Shown here: piece after piece, positions 1 to 8,295 of the stretch
Position numbering within the stretch: the first letter of the stretch is position 1
Layout of the letters: each line of letters begins with the position of its first letter
Source: Nitrosopumilus oxyclinae
GTDB lineage: Archaea > Thermoproteota > Nitrososphaeria > Nitrososphaerales > Nitrosopumilaceae
Length of the DNA: 64,000 bases
Direction of reading: 5' to 3'
Assembly: GCF_013407165.1 (NCBI RefSeq)
Contig: NZ_CP026994.1
Coordinates: 1,206,187 to 1,270,186 of the forward strand
Notes under the pieces: model-generated
Database searches by the model: none
What the model was told of the DNA's origin: nothing
The model's input: the letters and a program-made list of their open reading frames with translations, nothing else
Position numbers and translations under genes: made by a program

Positions 1-1
1 T

Positions 2-370
2 GAAGCTCATTCAGATTTGGAAAAGATGGTTCACACTAAACATGAAAATAAATTCAAGTCAATGATTGACGATGAATGGGCATATTTGGTGTATTCTGGA
101 CTTTGGCAAGATCCACTAAAAACAGATCTAGATGGATTTATCGAAACATCACAAAAGCCAGTATCTGGAACTGTGAAACTAAAATTGTACAAAGGAAGTC
201 TTAGAGTAGTCGGAAGAAAGTCTGGTAATTCATTATACAGTCACGATATTGCAACTTATGGAGTAGAATCTACATTTGATCAGAGATTAGCCAAAGGATT
301 TGTTGAATTATGGGGAATGCAGTCAACAGAAGCTAATAAATTACAAAAGAAAAGGTCTACAAAAACATGA
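2..370 (+). CDS. argG: Argininosuccinate synthase, C-terminal end (5' truncated by window)
   Basis: The reading frame is open from the window edge, so only about the last 122 residues are present. The stretch SLYSHDIATYG followed by DQRLAKGFVELWGMQS matches the C-terminal end of argininosuccinate synthase, which joins citrulline and aspartate in the penultimate step of arginine synthesis. The ATP-binding part is outside the window. The TGA stop overlaps the ATG of the LysW gene by 3 bases, so the gene heads or joins the arginine/lysine carrier operon. That position suggests the first LysW and ligase serve arginine. Confidence 0.85.
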   Translation, partial: EAHSDLEKMVHTKHENKFKSMIDDEWAYLVYSGLWQDPLKTDLDGFIETSQKPVSGTVKLKLYKGSLRVVGRKSGNSLYSHDIATYGVESTFDQRLAKGFVELWGMQSTEANKLQKKRSTKT

Positions 371-534
371 ACTGCCCAGAATGTGATGCAACACTAAACA
401 TCCCAGACGATGCCTCAGTAGGAGAAATTGTCTCCTGTCCTGATTGTGGCGCTGACTTTGAAATCGCAAAAAAAGACGGAGCAAATGTCGAGCTTAAACA
501 AGCAGAAACCGTAGGCGAAGACTGGGGAGAGTAA
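367..534 (+). CDS. lysW: Amino-group carrier protein LysW, copy 1 (ends EDWGE)
   Basis: A 55-residue acidic protein. CPEC (residues 3-6) and CPDC (24-27) form a zinc ribbon, and the C-terminus is EDWGE, the hallmark of LysW. In this pathway the side-chain carboxyl of the terminal Glu is joined to the alpha-amino group of glutamate or 2-aminoadipate, and the intermediate stays on the carrier during reduction and transamination. Its start overlaps the argG stop, and its stop TAA shares one base with the ATG of the ligase gene (TAATG), so translation is probably coupled. Next to argG it is likely the carrier for arginine synthesis, though both carriers may be shared. Confidence 0.93.
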   Translation: MNCPECDATLNIPDDASVGEIVSCPDCGADFEIAKKDGANVELKQAETVGEDWGE

Positions 535-1391
535 TGTCAAAAGTTAGTATCGTTTTTGACCGCTTAAGAGCGGAAGAAAAGATGCTACAAAAAGAAGCAT
601 CGGAACTAGGACATGAAGCATTGATGTTAGATGCAAAAATCACTCAAATCAACACAGATAGTAAAAAAGAAGATTTTGATTTTGGAGATGTTGTTTTAGA
701 AAGATGTGTAAGTTATTTTAGAGGACTCCATTTTACCGCAAGTCTAGAATTCATGGATATTCCCGTATTAAACAAATTTGAAGTTGCAAATGTTTGTGGA
801 AACAAAATGTTCATGACATTACTTTTGAAAAAAAATAATATACCAACACCCAAAACATACTTTTCATTTTCAAGTGAAAGTGCAGCAGAGAATTTAGATA
901 AAGTGGGATTTCCACTTGTAATTAAACCAGTAATTGGAAGCTGGGGAAGAGGTGTAATGCCACTAAAAGATAGAGATACAATGGAAGCAGTTTTTGAAAT
1001 CAGAGACATTACAGACAGTCCTCATGACAGAATTTACTATTTACAAGAATTAATTCAAAGACCACCAAGAGATATCAGAGTAATTACAGTAGGAGATGAG
1101 CCTATTGCAGCCATGTATAGAAAATCTTCAGGCGGATTCAAAACCAATATCGCTCTAGGGGCAGATCCAGAGATTTGTGAGATCACAAAAGAAATGGAGG
1201 ATATGGCAGTAAAAGCATCAAAAGCTATGGGTGGCGGGATTTTAGGAATAGATATGATGGAAGATGACCAGAGAGGTTTAGTTGTACATGAAGTCAACAA
1301 CACAGTAGAATTCAAAGGATTGGCAAAAGTTGCTACGCGAAATATACCAAAAGAAATGATAGAATTTGCTTTAAACTACGTAAGAAAATAA
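534..1391 (+). CDS. argX: LysW-amino acid ligase, ArgX/LysX family (probably glutamate-specific ArgX)
   Basis: A 285-residue ATP-grasp ligase of the RimK/LysX type that joins an amino acid to the C-terminal Glu of LysW. Visible marks are PLVIKPVIGSWGRG (about residues 125-138), QRPPRDIRV and the metal-binding HEVNNTVEFK near residue 260. The second ligase in the window (6322-7164) has NNTTEYKNTVRV at the same place, close to what I recall of Thermus LysX, whereas this one has NNTVEFKGLAKV. With the argG neighbour this points to the glutamate-specific ArgX, but the assignment between the two copies is an inference. Confidence 0.85.
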   Translation: MSKVSIVFDRLRAEEKMLQKEASELGHEALMLDAKITQINTDSKKEDFDFGDVVLERCVSYFRGLHFTASLEFMDIPVLNKFEVANVCGNKMFMTLLLKKNNIPTPKTYFSFSSESAAENLDKVGFPLVIKPVIGSWGRGVMPLKDRDTMEAVFEIRDITDSPHDRIYYLQELIQRPPRDIRVITVGDEPIAAMYRKSSGGFKTNIALGADPEICEITKEMEDMAVKASKAMGGGILGIDMMEDDQRGLVVHEVNNTVEFKGLAKVATRNIPKEMIEFALNYVRK

Positions 1392-1418
1392 TTATACTCC
1401 TTTAGGAGGTGTCTTATC

Positions 1419-2465
1419 ATGAAAGTAGGAGTTGTAGGTGCATCAGGATATGTAGGTGGAGAGACACTTCGTCTTTTAGTAAACCATCCAGATGTAGAGA
1501 TCGCAATGGTCACATCAAGACAACATGTGGGTGAGTATCTACATAGAATCCAACCAAGTTTGAAAGGATTTACCGATCTTACTTTCTCAGAATTAGATTA
1601 TGATAAATTAACAGACAAGTGTGATGTTGTCTTCACTGCAGTACCTCATGGAACTGCAACTGAAATTGTAAAAGCACTCTACGATAGAGGAGTCAAAGTA
1701 ATTGATTTGAGTGCAGATTATAGATTACATAATCAAGATGCATATGACAAATGGTATGGTTGGGAACATCCACATCCAGACTATTTAGAAAAATCAGTTT
1801 TTGGAGTACCGGAATTACATAGAGATAAAATTAAAAATGCACAACTAGTCTCTTGTCCAGGATGCATGGCAGTTACATCAATGCTTGCACTTGCACCATT
1901 AATCAAAAATAATCTTATTGATGAAGAACACATCATTGTTGATTCAAAAATAGGTTCATCAGGAGCAGGTTCTGGTTCTGGAACTGCTCATGCAATGAGA
2001 GCAGGTGTAATCAGACCATACAAACCAGCAAAACATAGACACACCGGTGAAATTGAACAAGAGCTCAGTGAAATTGCAGGACATAAAATTCGTGTATCAA
2101 TGAGTCCACATGCAGTAGATGTAGTTAGAGGTATTCTGTGTACAAATCACACATTCTTGAAAAAAGATATTGATGAAAAAGAACTATGGAAAATATACCG
2201 TCAAGCATATGGTGAAGAAAGATTCGTCAGATTGATTAGAGATAAAAAAGGATTGTACAAATTCCCAGATCCAAAATTCTTAGTAGGTTCAAACTTTTGT
2301 GATATTGGATTTGATTTAGATGAAGATAACAATAGATTGATTGCACTTTCTGCATCAGATAACTTGATGAAAGGTGCAGCTGGTTCTGCCATTCAAAACA
2401 TGAACGTAATGTGTGGTTTTGATGAAATGGACGGACTAAGATATACACCATTAACTCCGGTTTAG
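1419..2465 (+). CDS. lysY: LysW-glutamyl/aminoadipyl phosphate reductase (LysY/ArgC)
   Basis: A 348-residue NADPH-dependent semialdehyde dehydrogenase of the ArgC/LysY family. The N-terminal VGASGYVGGE is the Rossmann loop, and SCPGCMAV (catalytic Cys about residue 149) is the active site. It reduces the carrier-bound acyl phosphate to the semialdehyde. There is only one copy in the window for two ligases, so it probably acts in both arginine and lysine synthesis. A strong Shine-Dalgarno (aggaggtg, about 1404-1411) precedes the ATG, which is unusual here; it restarts translation after a 27-bp gap behind the ligase gene. The kinase gene follows after 2 bp. Confidence 0.93.
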   Translation: MKVGVVGASGYVGGETLRLLVNHPDVEIAMVTSRQHVGEYLHRIQPSLKGFTDLTFSELDYDKLTDKCDVVFTAVPHGTATEIVKALYDRGVKVIDLSADYRLHNQDAYDKWYGWEHPHPDYLEKSVFGVPELHRDKIKNAQLVSCPGCMAVTSMLALAPLIKNNLIDEEHIIVDSKIGSSGAGSGSGTAHAMRAGVIRPYKPAKHRHTGEIEQELSEIAGHKIRVSMSPHAVDVVRGILCTNHTFLKKDIDEKELWKIYRQAYGEERFVRLIRDKKGLYKFPDPKFLVGSNFCDIGFDLDEDNNRLIALSASDNLMKGAAGSAIQNMNVMCGFDEMDGLRYTPLTPV

Positions 2466-2467
2466 AA

Positions 2468-3271
2468 ATGATCACAATCAAAATTGGTGGAAGTGTAGTA
2501 GATGATTTACATCCATCAACAATTTTAGATATTAAAAAAATTGCAGAGACTGAAGGGATTATTATTGTTCATGGAGGAGGGAAAGAAGTTACCAAAGTTT
2601 GTAAACAACTGGGTAAAGAGCCAAAATTTGTAACATCACCAAGTGGCATTAAGAGTAGATATACTGACAAAGAAACTGCAGAAATTTTTACCATGGTGAT
2701 GTCAGGTAGAATCAATAAAACAATTGTTCAGATGCTTCAGAAAAATGGCATTAATGCAATTGGTCTTTCAGGAGTAGATGCAAAGGTCATAGAGGCAGAT
2801 AGAAAAAAGAAATTGCTCATTGTGAATGAAAAAGGCAGAAAACAAGCAATTGACGGCGGATATACAGGAAAAATTAGAGAAGTGAATTCAAAATTCATTT
2901 TATCACTTTTAGAGCAAGGCCTAACACCAGTGATTTCCCCCATAGCAATAAGCGAAGAGTCAGAATTTTTGAACATTGATGGAGACAGGGCAGCAGCATA
3001 TGTTGCGGGTAAAGTTGGTTGTGATAAAGTATTATTCATCACAAATGTTGATGGATTATTGATGGATGACAAACTTGTTCCAAAATTAACATTAGCAGAA
3101 GCAAAAGCAATTAGACCAAAAATTGGTCCAGGAATGGAAAAAAAGATTTTGGCATCAACTGAAGCATTAGATATGGGAGTAAAAGAAGCATTGATTGGAA
3201 ATGGACAAAGAGAAAATCCAATTTCATCAGCAATAGCACATGATAATTGTACGGTGATTGAACATGAGTGA
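2468..3271 (+). CDS. lysZ: LysW-glutamate/aminoadipate kinase (LysZ/ArgB)
   Basis: A 267-residue amino-acid kinase of the acetylglutamate kinase family. KIGGSVVDD at residues 5-13 and HGGGKEV at about 35-41 are the nucleotide- and substrate-binding glycine loops, and LFITNVDGLL near residue 200 is the conserved C-lobe strand. It phosphorylates the side-chain carboxyl of the carrier-bound amino acid before reduction by LysY. It starts 2 bp after the reductase stop and its end overlaps the aminotransferase start, so the Y-Z-J block is translationally coupled. As a single copy it probably serves both pathways. Confidence 0.92.
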   Translation: MITIKIGGSVVDDLHPSTILDIKKIAETEGIIIVHGGGKEVTKVCKQLGKEPKFVTSPSGIKSRYTDKETAEIFTMVMSGRINKTIVQMLQKNGINAIGLSGVDAKVIEADRKKKLLIVNEKGRKQAIDGGYTGKIREVNSKFILSLLEQGLTPVISPIAISEESEFLNIDGDRAAAYVAGKVGCDKVLFITNVDGLLMDDKLVPKLTLAEAKAIRPKIGPGMEKKILASTEALDMGVKEALIGNGQRENPISSAIAHDNCTVIEHE

Positions 3272-4445
3272 AGACCAATTTATGGGAAATCTATATCAGA
3301 GATTTCCAGTAACAATTGAAAAAGGTGTAGGATCACACGTATGGGATGTAGACGGAAAAGAATACATCGATTGTATGGGAGGATACGGAGTAGCACTGGT
3401 AGGTCATAAAAATCAAAGAGTAAATGATGCAATCAAAGAGCAGATTGATAAAATAATTACAGTTCACAGTTCTCTATACAATAAAACTCGAGAAGAATTT
3501 TTGAAAACCCTTATCGGCTTAGCACCAAAAGGTTTGACACAAGTTCATCTAAACAACAGTGGGGCCGAAGCTATTGAAGCTGCAATGAAATTTGCAAGAA
3601 AGTTCACAGGGAAAAAAGGAATGGTTGCAATGAAAGGATCATACCATGGAAAATCATTTGGAGCATTATCATTAACATTTAATCCAAAATATAGAAAACC
3701 ATTTGCACCATTAGTAGAGAAAGTTTCTTTTGCATCATATGGAGACATTGAATCATTACGTTCAGTAATTGATGAAGATACTGCATTTGTAATTTTAGAA
3801 CCTATTCAAGGTGAAAGTGGAATTATTGTTGCACCTGAAGGATTTTTGCAAGAAGTTAGAAAACTTTGTGATGAAAAAGGAATTGTGCTAATTTTTGACG
3901 AAATACAAGCTGGTTTAGGTAGAACCGGACGATTATGGGCCTGTGATCATTGGAATACTGCACCAGATATTTTATGTCTTGCAAAAGGAATTGCAGGAGG
4001 GGTACCAATGGGTGCAACTCTTGTGAGACCAGATATTTTGGCTTCAATCAATAAAGGTGAGCATTCATCAACATTTGGAGGCAATCCAATATCTTGTGCA
4101 GCAGGAACTGCAGCACTCAAAGCAATTACAGAAGACGGTTTAATTGAAAATTCAGATAAGATGGGAAAAATATTCAGAGAAGGTTTAGAAAAATTAAAAG
4201 AAAAACATTCTATGATTAGAGAGGTGAGAGGCAAAGGACTCATGATAGGAATTGAAATGAAATTTGAGGTCAAAGACATCTTAATGGGATTAATCAAAAA
4301 AGGAGTTTTAATGCTCTATTCTGGAAGAAACATACTCAGAATACTTCCTCCATTGGTAATATCTGAAGATGACGTAACAAAAGTTTTACATGCTCTTGAT
4401 TCAGTACTAACAGAAGAGGAAGAAAAAAGAAATGTACAAGGATAA
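3264..4445 (+). CDS. lysJ: LysW-ornithine/lysine aminotransferase (LysJ/ArgD)
   Basis: A class III PLP aminotransferase of about 393 residues. It shows the family marks VILEPIQGESG, LIFDEIQAGLGRTG and LCLAKGIAGGVPMG with the PLP lysine near residue 241. It transfers an amino group from glutamate to the carrier-bound semialdehyde, giving LysW-ornithine or LysW-lysine. The frame is open from a TTG at 3258, but the ATG at 3264 inside the end of lysZ is the more likely start. The 3' end overlaps the regulator gene at 4432 by 14 bases. Confidence 0.92.
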   Translation: MSEDQFMGNLYQRFPVTIEKGVGSHVWDVDGKEYIDCMGGYGVALVGHKNQRVNDAIKEQIDKIITVHSSLYNKTREEFLKTLIGLAPKGLTQVHLNNSGAEAIEAAMKFARKFTGKKGMVAMKGSYHGKSFGALSLTFNPKYRKPFAPLVEKVSFASYGDIESLRSVIDEDTAFVILEPIQGESGIIVAPEGFLQEVRKLCDEKGIVLIFDEIQAGLGRTGRLWACDHWNTAPDILCLAKGIAGGVPMGATLVRPDILASINKGEHSSTFGGNPISCAAGTAALKAITEDGLIENSDKMGKIFREGLEKLKEKHSMIREVRGKGLMIGIEMKFEVKDILMGLIKKGVLMLYSGRNILRILPPLVISEDDVTKVLHALDSVLTEEEEKRNVQG

Positions 4446-4851
4446 AGTAGACGAAAAAATTATAGGCTATTTGAAAGAAGATTCTAGAGAATCATTTGTA
4501 GATATTGGAAAAAAACTAAAACTATCAGAATCAGCTGTCAGAAGACGTGTAAAGAACCTAGTAGACAGTGGAACAATTAAGAAGTTTACTTTGGAACTTG
4601 GGGAAGAGAATTCAACTAGTGCAATTGTTTTAGTTTCAGTAGATTCTGCAACAGATACATCCAAAGTATCACTAAAACTTGCAAAGCTTGAAGGTGTAAA
4701 AACAGTTTATGAGATTACTGGTCAATATGACATTACAACAATAATGAGTGCAACAAACATTGCAGAAATTAATACTACCATAGATGCACTAAGAAAAATT
4801 TCAGGGGTAGTTGATACTAACACTGTCATCATTTTAAGAAAAATTATCTAA
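4432..4851 (+). CDS. lysM: Lrp/AsnC-type regulator, LysM-like
   Basis: A 139-residue Lrp-type regulator. Residues about 1-55 form a winged helix (SESAVRRRVKNLVDSGTIKKF) and the rest is a RAM/ACT ligand-binding fold (VYEITGQYDITTIM). In Sulfolobus the equivalent LysM controls the lysW operon in response to lysine. Being co-transcribed with the pathway genes and overlapping lysJ makes feedback control of this locus the obvious role. The target is probably the 100-bp gap to the homocitrate synthase gene and the promoter upstream of argG, but I see no defined operator. Confidence 0.85.
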   Translation: MYKDKVDEKIIGYLKEDSRESFVDIGKKLKLSESAVRRRVKNLVDSGTIKKFTLELGEENSTSAIVLVSVDSATDTSKVSLKLAKLEGVKTVYEITGQYDITTIMSATNIAEINTTIDALRKISGVVDTNTVIILRKII

Positions 4852-4924
4852 TTACGACTTTCGTTTCAAAATTTAATTTCAAAACTAATTTAGGATCATT
4901 TTTGCATTTTATCAACGAAGTTAG

Positions 4925-4950
4925 TACGAATATGTTTATATCATCAATTT
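4925..4950 (+). promoter_or_regulatory. TATA-like promoter before homocitrate synthase
   Basis: The AT-rich box tttatat at about 4935-4941 lies 10-16 bp before the ATG at 4951 but about 28-34 bp before the in-frame ATG at 4969. Archaeal TATA boxes sit about 25-30 bp before the transcript start. If the transcript is leaderless, translation would start at 4969 and the first six residues of the longer reading would be absent. Confidence 0.4.
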
Positions 4951-6135
4951 ATGTCAACGATATTAGTAATGAAAGATCCGAATCACTATGCAAACATATA
5001 CAACGCATATGAAAAAAATCCAAAGAAAATTAGAATTTTGGATAGTACTCTAAGAGAAGGTGAACAACATCCAGGTGTTTCATTTACAAATAAACAAAGA
5101 ATTCAGATTGCATGGATGCTAGATTATTTCGGTGTTGATCAAATTGAAATTTCACCAGTAGTATCAAATGATCATAAAGAAGCTACTAAAACAATTATCA
5201 AACAAGGATTAAAAGCAGACATTGTTTCTCACGGACGTGCACTCAAATCAGATATAGATATTTCATTAGATTGTGATGCAAAATGGTGTGCAGCATATTT
5301 AGGGATTTCAGATATTCATCTAAAAGATAAATTAAGAATTACAAGAGAAGAGGCACTTGAGAGAGCAGTAGAAACTGTAGAATATGCAAAATCTCATGGA
5401 CTTAAAATTAGATTCACAGTTGAAGATGGAAGTAGAGCAGAGCCAGAATTTTTACTAAAAGTATGTAAGGCAATTGAAGAAGCAGGAGTTGATAGAATTA
5501 GTTTGCCAGATACTGTAGGAATTTTACGTCCAATTGGAATGTACAATTTTGTTAAAAAGGTAAGAGAAGTAGTAGATGTCCCATTAGATGCACATGTTCA
5601 CAATGATATTGGCTTTGCAGTTGCAAATGCATTTTCGGCATGTGATGCAGGAGTTGATCAAATCCATACTACAATTGATGGAATTGGAGAAAGAACAGGG
5701 ATTCCCCCCCTTGCAGAAGTTGCAGTGGCATTAACGTATCTTTACAAATCACCAAATGATTTCAGATTAGACATGTTACTTGATCTATCCAGATTGATTG
5801 AAGAATACACTTCAATCAAACCATATGATTCTAAACCAATAGTAGGTTCATCAGCTTACAAACACAAAGCTGGTACCCATCTTGCAGCAATCCTTCGAAA
5901 TCCTGCGGCTTACGAGCCAATTCCCCCTAGAGCAGTAGGGAATAGACGAAGAATTGTATTTGGAGAACTAGCTGGAAAAACAGGTGCTGCTTATTTGATG
6001 TCCCTTTTAGGATTGGAAAAAGATGATGAAGGTGCAAAGGCTGTTGCTGCAGGACTAAAGGGTCTAAGAATGGGTGATCTAATAGAGATCCCTTTAGAAG
6101 ACAGAATTGAAAAAAAGATAATTAATGATAAATAA
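4951..6135 (+). CDS. Homocitrate synthase (LysS-type)
   Basis: A 394-residue enzyme of the isopropylmalate/homocitrate synthase TIM-barrel family. DSTLREGEQHPGVSFT (residues about 31-46) carries the metal-binding Asp and catalytic residues, and the HVHNDIG and GIGERTG motifs are present. It condenses acetyl-CoA with 2-oxoglutarate to start the aminoadipate route to lysine. The fit to lysine rests on the length, the lack of a LeuA-type C-terminal regulatory domain, and the LysW, LysX and LysK genes directly downstream. The start is 4951 or, for a leaderless transcript, 4969. Confidence 0.85.
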   Translation: MSTILVMKDPNHYANIYNAYEKNPKKIRILDSTLREGEQHPGVSFTNKQRIQIAWMLDYFGVDQIEISPVVSNDHKEATKTIIKQGLKADIVSHGRALKSDIDISLDCDAKWCAAYLGISDIHLKDKLRITREEALERAVETVEYAKSHGLKIRFTVEDGSRAEPEFLLKVCKAIEEAGVDRISLPDTVGILRPIGMYNFVKKVREVVDVPLDAHVHNDIGFAVANAFSACDAGVDQIHTTIDGIGERTGIPPLAEVAVALTYLYKSPNDFRLDMLLDLSRLIEEYTSIKPYDSKPIVGSSAYKHKAGTHLAAILRNPAAYEPIPPRAVGNRRRIVFGELAGKTGAAYLMSLLGLEKDDEGAKAVAAGLKGLRMGDLIEIPLEDRIEKKIINDK

Positions 6136-6157
6136 AGAGGAGTAATGAAGAGAAAAT

Positions 6158-6325
6158 ATGTCAAAATGTGAAGAATGTGATGCAGATATTTCCATCCCAA
6201 GTGATGCACTTGAAGGTGAAATTGTAACATGTCCGGAATGTGGCGCAAGTTTTGAATTATCTAAAGGTTCAAGCGGTTTCGATCTAAAGCCGGCCCAAAC
6301 GGTTGGCGAGGATTGGGGACAGTGA
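6158..6325 (+). CDS. lysW: Amino-group carrier protein LysW, copy 2 (ends EDWGQ)
   Basis: A second 55-residue LysW-like zinc ribbon with CEEC (residues 4-7) and CPEC (25-28). The C-terminus reads GTT GGC GAG GAT TGG GGA CAG TGA, i.e. VGEDWGQ, so the last residue is Gln instead of the Glu that accepts the amino acid in known LysW proteins. Unless the Gln is deamidated, or the base is wrong, this carrier could not be loaded in the known way. The gene lies 22 bp after homocitrate synthase, with aaagaggagt upstream as a possible ribosome site, and overlaps the ligase start by 4 bases (GTGA). Its place points to lysine synthesis. Confidence 0.9.
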   Translation: MSKCEECDADISIPSDALEGEIVTCPECGASFELSKGSSGFDLKPAQTVGEDWGQ

Positions 6326-7164
6326 ATCCTGACGTTACCATTCTTTACGATACCATCCGTTGGGAAGAAAAAGCTCTACTAGAAGCAGGTAAAAAAAAGA
6401 ATATCAACATCCAGATGGTTGATTGTAAAAAATTGGCTATAAATTTAGAAAAAAAACCAGAAGATTACGGTGTAGTTATTCAGAGATGTGTTAGTTATTA
6501 TAGAAATTTACATTCAACAGCAGCTCTTGAAGGATTAGGTGTTAAGGTGATCAATTGTCTAAACACTGGAGTGTATGCAGGAAATAAATTATTTACACAT
6601 ATGTTATTAAAAAAATTTGGAGTTCCAACACCAGATGCGACTGTAGCTTTTTCAAAAGATGCAGCACTAGAAGCATTAGATTCAGAAGGATATCCAAGAG
6701 TAATCAAACCAACAGTTGGTAGTTGGGGAAGATTAATCTCAAAATTAAATGATAGGGACGCAGCTGAAGGAATTATTGAAAGCAGAGAAAACATGTATCC
6801 AATTTATCAAGTTCATTATTTAGAAGAATTTGTACAAAGACCACCAAGAGACATTAGAGCAATAATGGTAGGAGATAAAATAGTTGCAGCAATCTACAGA
6901 TCTTCCAAGCATTGGAAAACAAACATGGCACTAGGCGGAGTGGCAGAGCCATGTAAAGTAACACAAGAAATGGAAGAGATGTGTATTAAAGCAAAACACG
7001 CAGTTGAAGGAGATATCGTAGGTGTAGATTTGATGGAAAGCAATGAGAAAGGACTAGTTGTACATGAAGTAAACAATACAACAGAATACAAAAACACAGT
7101 TAGAGTGTGTGATGTAGATATTCCCTCCTTAATGCTAGACTATGCACTGAAGATAGAAAAGTAA
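6322..7164 (+). CDS. lysX: LysW-aminoadipate ligase LysX
   Basis: A 280-residue ATP-grasp ligase, clearly a paralogue of the one at 534-1391 (shared RVIKPTVGSWGR, QRPPRDIRAI, HEVNNTTEYKNTVRV). It should activate the carrier C-terminus and attach 2-aminoadipate. The best start is the GTG at 6322, overlapping the LysW-2 stop; a TTG at 6313 in the same frame would lie inside the carrier gene. The substrate region near the C-terminus resembles LysX of Thermus as I recall it, and the neighbours are homocitrate synthase and LysK, so lysine synthesis is likely. Confidence 0.87.
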   Translation: MNPDVTILYDTIRWEEKALLEAGKKKNINIQMVDCKKLAINLEKKPEDYGVVIQRCVSYYRNLHSTAALEGLGVKVINCLNTGVYAGNKLFTHMLLKKFGVPTPDATVAFSKDAALEALDSEGYPRVIKPTVGSWGRLISKLNDRDAAEGIIESRENMYPIYQVHYLEEFVQRPPRDIRAIMVGDKIVAAIYRSSKHWKTNMALGGVAEPCKVTQEMEEMCIKAKHAVEGDIVGVDLMESNEKGLVVHEVNNTTEYKNTVRVCDVDIPSLMLDYALKIEK

Positions 7165-7167
7165 GAA

Positions 7168-8295
7168 TTGGACACTCATTTTACAGTAACCCCAAGATTT
7201 GCAGTCAAGATGCTAGAGAAAGCACTCAGACTGTATACTCCATCCCTAAGTGAAAAACCAATGGCTGAATTTTTAGCAGATAAATGTGATGATTTGGGAT
7301 TTGAAGATATCCAGATAGATGAAGTCGGCAATGTAATTGCAAAGAAAGGTTCGGGGTCTCCAAAAATTATGTTGTGTGGACATATGGATGTAGTACCAGG
7401 AAAGGTAAAAGTTCGAAAAGAAGGAGATGCACTTTATGGTAGAGGGGCATCTGATGCAAAAGCACCATTAATGGCAATGTTATTTGCCGCAGCTTCAATT
7501 CAAAATAATAACGGAACAATAATTTTTGTTGGAGCAGTAGATGAAGAAGGAAATGCAACAGGAATTAAAAATTTAGTCAAGAAAAAAATGGATATTGATT
7601 ATGCAGTTTTTGGGGAGCCAAGTGGAATTAAAAAAGTAACAATTGCATACAAGGGAAGGTTGGCAATAAATCTCAAAATTAGTGTCGAAGATAGTTCTCA
7701 TGCAAGTGCACCATGGCTGTCAAAGAATGCAATTTTAGAATCCATGATATTTGCAAGAGAGTTAAAAGAAAAATTAGAAGCAAACCAAGAAGGTAAAACA
7801 AAAGGAATGCTACTTACTGCTACAATGACTGAAGTAAAAGGTGGAACAAGTCATAATGTAACTCCGAAAGATTGTGAAACAACTTTTGATATTAGAATTC
7901 CAGTAGATATGAATTGTAAAACAATTGAACAAAAAATTTCAACTCTTGTAAAAGAAATATCTCAAGAAAGAGAAGTAGAAGCATTTTATTCTATTTTAGA
8001 TGAAACTGAACCATTTGAAGCACCCCATAATTCACCGCTAGTTAGAGCATTTACTCTAGGCATAATGGAAACTGAACATTCACGACCTACTTTGATTAGA
8101 AAAACAGGTACAGGAGACATGAATGTACTTGGAAATCAATGGGGAATTCCAGTTGTAACTTATGGGCCAGGAGATCCTCATGAAGCCCACACAATTGATG
8201 AGAAAGTTTCAGTTGATGAATATCTTAGAGGTATAGAAATTCTCAAGAAAACACTACAGCATTTAAAAAGACTTCACGACAAAAAAAATCAATAA
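7168..8295 (+). CDS. lysK: LysW-lysine/LysW-ornithine hydrolase LysK (M20 peptidase)
   Basis: A 375-residue M20-family zinc peptidase that frees lysine or ornithine from the carrier. The metal ligands are visible in order: CGHMDVVPG, GRGASDAK, VDEEGNATG, FGEPSG and, near the end, PHEAHTIDE. It follows lysX by 3 bp. The frame opens with TTG at 7168; an ATG at 7210 is an alternative, but the segment before it aligns with the usual N-terminus, so the TTG is preferred. No other LysK is present, so it probably completes both pathways. The stop overlaps the ATG of the diphthine synthase gene by one base. Confidence 0.9.
   Translation: MDTHFTVTPRFAVKMLEKALRLYTPSLSEKPMAEFLADKCDDLGFEDIQIDEVGNVIAKKGSGSPKIMLCGHMDVVPGKVKVRKEGDALYGRGASDAKAPLMAMLFAAASIQNNNGTIIFVGAVDEEGNATGIKNLVKKKMDIDYAVFGEPSGIKKVTIAYKGRLAINLKISVEDSSHASAPWLSKNAILESMIFARELKEKLEANQEGKTKGMLLTATMTEVKGGTSHNVTPKDCETTFDIRIPVDMNCKTIEQKISTLVKEISQEREVEAFYSILDETEPFEAPHNSPLVRAFTLGIMETEHSRPTLIRKTGTGDMNVLGNQWGIPVVTYGPGDPHEAHTIDEKVSVDEYLRGIEILKKTLQHLKRLHDKKNQ

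Noticed and set aside
6313-6321. TTG at 6313 as the start of LysX-2
   Set aside because: It lies inside the LysW-2 end; the overlapping GTG at 6322 gives the family's usual N-terminus.
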